From assembly GCA_041908165.1 (NCBI GenBank), contig JAYRFV010000070.1, positions 1 to 64,000 on the forward strand: a stretch of 64,000 bases of DNA. The letters run 5' to 3'. Made by a program: the position numbers and the translations under genes. Under the pieces are notes generated by a model that was given only the letters and a program-made list of their open reading frames with translations, ran no database searches and had not been told where the DNA came from. This document shows, in pieces, positions 60,259 through 64,000 of this stretch. How positions within the stretch are numbered: the first letter of the stretch is position 1; every line of letters begins with the position of its first letter. This DNA is from JACQZU01 sp041908165 (lineage in GTDB: Bacteria; Acidobacteriota; Holophagae; Holophagales; Holophagaceae).

Positions 60259-60264
60259 GACAAT
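60259..60264 (+). promoter_or_regulatory. -10-like box GACAAT before the aldo/keto reductase
   Basis: GACAAT followed by GG ends 24 nt before the ATG at 60289. A GGCGGAGG Shine-Dalgarno lies between. Confidence 0.4.
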
Positions 60265-60288
60265 GGCACCTAATGGCGGAGGCACACG

Positions 60289-61332
60289 ATGAACATCGGA
60301 CGCCGGGACTGGATGAAGCTGGGCGCGGCGGGGGCCGCGGGACTCCTGGCGGCGCGGCTGGAGGGGGGCGGTGCCAAGGCGGTGCCAGCGCCTCCATTCA
60401 ATCCCCGCACGGCCAAGGCCATGCCCACCCGCAACCTCGGCCGCACCGGCCACACGGTGGGACTGTTCAGCCTGGGCTGCCAGGCGGCCCTGGAGAAGGC
60501 CGACAACGAGGCGGTGGCGGTGCCGATCCTCGAGCGCGCCTTGGACCTGGGGGTGAACTACCTGGACACCTCCGCCCGCTACGGCGGCGAGAAGCGCTGG
60601 AGCGAACAGTACGTCGGCAAGGTGATGAAGCGCCGGCGCAGCGAGGCCTTCCTCGCCACCAAGACCCACGACCGCAGCCGCGACGGCTCGCTGCGGCTGC
60701 TGGAGACCTCGCTGAAGCTGCTGCAGACCGACCACGTGGACCTCTGGCAGCTGCACGCCCTGGACACGATGGACGACGTCCATCGGGCGCTGGCGAAGGA
60801 CGGCGCCGTGCAGGCCATGCTCAAGGCCCGCGACGAAGGTCTGGTCCGATACTTCGGCATCAGCGGCCACACCGACCCGGAGGTGCTGGCGGAGGCGCTG
60901 CGGCGCTTCCCCTTCGACACGGTGCTGATGGCCTTCAATGCCGCCGACCCGCACCACCTGAGCTTCCGCAAGCTGCTCGACCTGGCGGTGGAGAAGGAGG
61001 TCGGCATCATCGGCATGAAGATCCCCGCCCGCGGCCGGCTGCTGCAGGGCTACGTGCCGCCGCCGCCGGAGCAGCAGCGCGGCCGGGTCAAGGCCGACCG
61101 CCCCGGCACCATCAGCATCAAGGAGGCGATGCGCTACGTGCTCAGCTTCCCGGTGAGCACGGTGATCCTGGGGGTGGACAACCTGAAGCAGCTGGAGGAG
61201 GACGTGGCCATCGCCCGCGACTTCCGGCCGATGTCCGAGGGCCAGCTCCGCGAGCTTGAGGCGCGGGTCAAGGCCATCGCCGGCCAGGCCCTGTGGTTCC
61301 GCAAGGACGCGCCGCAGAACCCGCCGAAGTAG
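60289..61332 (+). CDS. Aldo/keto reductase with Tat signal
   Basis: A 347-residue protein with an N-terminal Tat-like signal RRDWMKLGAAGAAGLLAA (about residues 5-22), then an AKR TIM barrel: NLGRTGHTVGLFSLGCQ, LDTSARYGGEKR (catalytic Asp and Tyr), and a Lys in FLATKTHDRS. The conserved His of AKRs lies in LWQLHALD near residue 155. It likely reduces aldehydes or ketones with NAD(P)H, possibly in the periplasm, which is unusual for an NADPH enzyme. C-terminal ferredoxin cysteines of related proteins are missing. Confidence 0.88.
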   Translation: MNIGRRDWMKLGAAGAAGLLAARLEGGGAKAVPAPPFNPRTAKAMPTRNLGRTGHTVGLFSLGCQAALEKADNEAVAVPILERALDLGVNYLDTSARYGGEKRWSEQYVGKVMKRRRSEAFLATKTHDRSRDGSLRLLETSLKLLQTDHVDLWQLHALDTMDDVHRALAKDGAVQAMLKARDEGLVRYFGISGHTDPEVLAEALRRFPFDTVLMAFNAADPHHLSFRKLLDLAVEKEVGIIGMKIPARGRLLQGYVPPPPEQQRGRVKADRPGTISIKEAMRYVLSFPVSTVILGVDNLKQLEEDVAIARDFRPMSEGQLRELEARVKAIAGQALWFRKDAPQNPPK

Positions 61333-61341
61333 GCGCCGCCG

Positions 61342-61875
61342 TCAGGGCTCGGGTGGAGGTGCCGGGGAGAAGCGTTCGGCCCGCCGGTGGAAATCGTCCT
61401 GCAGGCGGACACGGGGCTTGTCCGGGTCGAGCACCGGCGGCGGGGGCTTGCCGAAGCCCGAGCGCAGGATCCGGATGAAGCCCCAGGCGGCCAGCAGCAT
61501 CAGCGGCAGCGGGTATTCCAGGGCCAGCCGCAGCGGCGTGAGCCGGAACTGCGCCGGGCGCAGGCTGGTGTAGAAGTAGTTGTCGAGGATCCACAGTTCG
61601 TCGCCGGGGTGCAGGCCGGCCTGCTCCTCCTTGAGCATCTCGAGGTCGCGCTCGCGGTCGCCCTGCCTCACCACCAGCCGGTCGGTGAAGTTCTTCTCCG
61701 GATCCTTGTCCAGGCGGACCACGGTGACCTTGGCGATGCGCGGCAGCTGCCAGGCGCCCACCGGGGAGAACAGCACCAGCAGCACCTGGATCACCATCAC
61801 CCAGAGTCCGGCGCCGATGACCGTGCCGAGGGCGACCAGGGCGGTCCAGCGCCAGGCGATCGGGGGGATGCGCAT
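61342..61875 (-). CDS. Two-helix membrane protein, unknown
   Basis: A 177-residue protein with a hydrophobic helix near residues 8-38 (WTALVALGTVIGAGLWVMVIQVLLVLF), a soluble loop of about 70 residues and a second helix (LPLMLLAAWGFIRIL) near 125. The C-terminal tail is charged and Pro-rich. Unknown family (DUF3592-like arrangements have the same layout, but I cannot assign it). It is on the same strand as ssnA and 18 nt downstream of it, so probably in its operon. Confidence 0.65.
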   Translation of the reverse strand: MRIPPIAWRWTALVALGTVIGAGLWVMVIQVLLVLFSPVGAWQLPRIAKVTVVRLDKDPEKNFTDRLVVRQGDRERDLEMLKEEQAGLHPGDELWILDNYFYTSLRPAQFRLTPLRLALEYPLPLMLLAAWGFIRILRSGFGKPPPPVLDPDKPRVRLQDDFHRRAERFSPAPPPEP

Positions 61876-61893
61876 GGCCGGATTATCCCAGGT

Positions 61894-63222
61894 TCAGAAC
61901 CGCGACCAGACCGCCGCCGCCGAGGTCCGCGCGGCGGCCATCTCGGCGGTCTCGTCCAAGTCGAGCTGAAGCTTGCGTCCGCGCATCAGCACCCGCCCCT
62001 GGCAGAGGGTCGTATCCACCGTGGCCTGGCTGAGGCCGAACATCAGGTGGCCGTGGGCGTTGCCGTCGTGCAGTGGGGTGGGCGGGTCGTAGTCCACCAG
62101 GATCACATCGGCAGCGGCGCCCTCCTCCAAGGTGCCAAGGGGGAAGCCCCAGATCCGGCTGGCCAGCCGCGGGTTCTCCGCCACCAGGCTGGTGGCCACC
62201 GCCTGCCAGCCGGCGCCGGCGTCGTGGTGGCGCTGGTGCTGGGCCCAGAGGGCCACGCGCAACTCCTCCAGCATGGCGAAGGTCATGGCGTCGGTGCCCA
62301 GGGCCACCGGCACACCGTGGGCGCGGAGCGCCACCAGGTCGGCAATGCCGACCGCGTTGTTGAGGTTGCTCTGCGGGTTGTGGACCACCGTGCAGCCGCA
62401 CTGCGCCAGGGCTTCGAGCTCCGGCGGGAAGACGTGCACGGCGTGGGCGGCGATGCTGCGCGGACCGAGGATGCCGTGCCGGACCAGCCGCGGCACGATG
62501 CGCTCGCCGTGGCGGCTCAGGCAGTCGTGCTGGTCGGATTCCGCCTCGGCCACGTGGATGTGGAAGCCGGCGCCGGTTTCGGCGGCCAGGGCGGCGGCCC
62601 GGTCGAGGGTGGCATCGGCGAGGGTGAAGGAGGCGTGGAGGCCGAACAGGGCCCGCACCTGGGGGTCCTGTTGGCGGGCGCAGCGGGCCAGGAAGGCGGC
62701 GTTCTCCTCCAGGCCGCGGTCGCGCACATCGGAGCCGTCCCGGTCCGAGACCTCGTAGCAGAGGCAGGCCCGCAGGCCGGTCGCCTTCACCGCGGCGGCG
62801 ATGGCCTCCAGCGAACCGGTGACCGCCCGTGGGCTGGCGTGGTGGTCGATGAGGGTGGTGCAGCCGTGGCGGATGGCTTCCAGGCAGCCCACCAGGGCCG
62901 AGCGGCCGACGGCGTCCAGGTCCAGGGCGTTGTCCAGGCGCCACCACAGGTTGCGCAGCACCTCGTTGAAGTGCCGGCTGGGGGGCGCCAGCGTCAGGCC
63001 GCGGGCGAAGGCGCTGTAGAAGTGGGTGTGGGCGTTGATGAGGCCGGGCAGGACCACCTTGCCGCGGGCGTCCAGGACCTCGTCGAAGGGACCCGGGGTC
63101 GTGCCCGCGGCGGCGATCCGCGCGATCCGGTCCCCTTCGATGAGCAGGTCCATCCCCTCCAGCACGCGGCAGGGATCACCGAAGGTGAGGAGCGTGCCGT
63201 GCTGGATCAGGATCCGGTTCAT
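61894..63222 (-). CDS. ssnA: SsnA-like amidohydrolase
   Basis: A 442-residue metal-dependent amidohydrolase of the SsnA/TrzN-like group, the same length as E. coli SsnA. Metal ligands are visible: LINAHTHFYSAFARG (HxH, about residue 64), FHIHVAEAESDQHD (about residue 208), AAHAVHVFPPELE, and the Asp in ALGTDAMTF. Such enzymes deaminate or hydrolyse ring amines; SsnA's own substrate is unknown. In E. coli ssnA lies in the purine-degradation/selenium-related cluster with ygeY and xanthine dehydrogenase-like genes, as here. ATG 63222 is 8 nt after the ygeY stop. Confidence 0.93.
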   Translation of the reverse strand: MNRILIQHGTLLTFGDPCRVLEGMDLLIEGDRIARIAAAGTTPGPFDEVLDARGKVVLPGLINAHTHFYSAFARGLTLAPPSRHFNEVLRNLWWRLDNALDLDAVGRSALVGCLEAIRHGCTTLIDHHASPRAVTGSLEAIAAAVKATGLRACLCYEVSDRDGSDVRDRGLEENAAFLARCARQQDPQVRALFGLHASFTLADATLDRAAALAAETGAGFHIHVAEAESDQHDCLSRHGERIVPRLVRHGILGPRSIAAHAVHVFPPELEALAQCGCTVVHNPQSNLNNAVGIADLVALRAHGVPVALGTDAMTFAMLEELRVALWAQHQRHHDAGAGWQAVATSLVAENPRLASRIWGFPLGTLEEGAAADVILVDYDPPTPLHDGNAHGHLMFGLSQATVDTTLCQGRVLMRGRKLQLDLDETAEMAAARTSAAAVWSRF

Positions 63223-63230
63223 GGCCAATT

Positions 63231-64000
63231 CTAGGACTGCGCGTAGACGCTCGGGAAGCGCGCCAGGAAGGCGGCGCAGTGCTGCAGTTCGCGCCGGTCC
63301 AGGCACTCGCCGATCTTGTGGGTGTTCTGCTCGATGCCGGGGCCGAAGCCGATCATCGCCGGGTGCTTGTAGACGTCATTGACCACCCAGTTCTTGTTCA
63401 CGCTGCCGGGGATGACCGCGTCCTTGGGCACCGGGAAGCCGACCCCGTCGGTGGAGAACACCCAGCGGTCCACCCGCGGCTCCTTCGTGATGACCCCGCC
63501 GCTGCCGATCTCGCCGTCCACGTAGGGACTGATAACCTTGCGGTAGGCGCTGACCGCAGCCTGCACCGCCGGGTGCTCCTCGGGGGTGAGCCAGCCCAGG
63601 TAGACCTGCGGGTTGTTCAGGACGTAGCCCTTCCAGGAGGCGTCGGTGTAGGTCGGGATCGACACGTCCACCGCGAGGCCGGCCTGGCGGGCGGCCGCCA
63701 CCGCGTCGAGGGCCTCGACGTCGGCGCATGAGCCCTCGGGAGTCTCGCCGATGGTGAGGCGGCGGTCGAAGCGGAAGGTGAAGCGCTCGGGCACCGCGCA
63801 GTCGCTGGGGGTGTCGAGCTTCGCCCAGGAGGCGGTGCGGGTGCCGTGGCCGAGGAAGGCGTCGTCCTTGAAGCCGATGCGCTTGTCGTACTTCTCGGCC
63901 GCCTCCTTGACGATGGCGCCGCCGAACTCCAGCGGGTTCTTGCCCTCCCAAGGCATGGAGCCGTGGCAGGACTTGCCGGTCACGGTCACCTCGATCTGCA
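63231..64000 (-). CDS. ygeY: YgeY-type M20 hydrolase, 5' end beyond window
   Basis: About 256 residues from the right edge to the stop at 63231, lacking the N-terminal catalytic part. Visible are TVTGKSCHGSMPWEGKNPLE (the dimerisation-domain His region of M20), WVFSTDGVGFPVPKDA and a C-terminal PAMIGFGPGIEQNTHKIGE with metal His. This is the YgeY (selenium metabolism hydrolase) type, a relative of acetylornithine deacetylase. It is immediately upstream of ssnA on the same strand, forming an operon. The frame stays open at 64000. Confidence 0.9.
   Translation of the reverse strand, partial: QIEVTVTGKSCHGSMPWEGKNPLEFGGAIVKEAAEKYDKRIGFKDDAFLGHGTRTASWAKLDTPSDCAVPERFTFRFDRRLTIGETPEGSCADVEALDAVAAARQAGLAVDVSIPTYTDASWKGYVLNNPQVYLGWLTPEEHPAVQAAVSAYRKVISPYVDGEIGSGGVITKEPRVDRWVFSTDGVGFPVPKDAVIPGSVNKNWVVNDVYKHPAMIGFGPGIEQNTHKIGECLDRRELQHCAAFLARFPSVYAQS

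Overview
The window is 64 kb of GC-rich, densely coding bacterial chromosome containing the replication-origin neighbourhood (rpmH, dnaA, dnaN, gyrB, gyrA). Gram-negative features include a YidC with a large periplasmic domain, several lipoproteins and a Tat-type signal. The mix of split glycine decarboxylase (gcvPA/gcvPB), a bacterial M2 peptidase, an AMMECR1 protein, a SprA-related protein, a deoxyhypusine-synthase-like protein and a molybdenum hydroxylase/YgeY/SsnA group fits an Acidobacteriota of the Holophaga/Geothrix type. That placement is an inference from gene content and was not tested against a database. I see no tRNA, rRNA, CRISPR array or insertion sequence, and no gene-free stretch longer than about 300 bases.

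Layout. 1-7 kb: a partial membrane protein, a LOG-family protein, an M20 dipeptidase, a DUF2238 membrane protein, a frameshifted sensor kinase and an ABC exporter pair. 6.7-11.3 kb (minus strand): RidA and a SNF2 helicase overlapped by a SWIM zinc-finger gene. 11.4-22.2 kb: rpiB-rph, gcvPA-gcvPB, a Spy-like protein, a LytS/LytTR pair, a lipoprotein, an ACE-like peptidase, a SprA-related protein, OsmC and a receiver/Hpt pair. 22.2-29.1 kb: nrdR-lon, ftsY-ribD and a large lipoprotein. 29.2-36.3 kb (minus strand): thiS, a trans-sulfuration PLP enzyme, a small membrane protein, gatB, mnmE, jag, yidC, rnpA and rpmH. 36.4-44.5 kb: dnaA, dnaN, gyrB, gyrA. 44.5-54.3 kb: a frameshifted protease-like gene, trpR-trpB2 with a palindromic operator, AMMECR1, a DHS-like protein, glyA, purB, a second OsmC and a degenerate Asd-like protein. 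54.3-64 kb: a Fe-S protein, a three-subunit xanthine-dehydrogenase-type enzyme interrupted by a GxxExxY gene, a DUF3883 gene, an aldo/keto reductase, SsnA and a partial YgeY.

Regulatory structure. Many genes are preceded by a -10-like hexamer, most often TAGACT, placed about 18 nt from the start codon. This implies very short leaders and also helps choose starts for ftsY, the M2 peptidase and glyA. Three near-perfect parS sites (25.3, 33.1, 41.8 kb) flank dnaA. The dnaA-dnaN gap carries repeated TTTCCGC motifs and is the best oriC candidate. A hairpin starting at the dnaN stop hides the Shine-Dalgarno sequence ahead of gyrB.

The most accessory-looking part is 57.8-60.2 kb. There an AT-richer GxxExxY gene, two imperfect inverted repeats and a DUF3883 gene lie in and beside the molybdenum hydroxylase genes. 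Two genes (3.2-4.4 kb and 44.5-45.8 kb) are each broken by one single-base frameshift; these may be sequencing errors or young pseudogenes.
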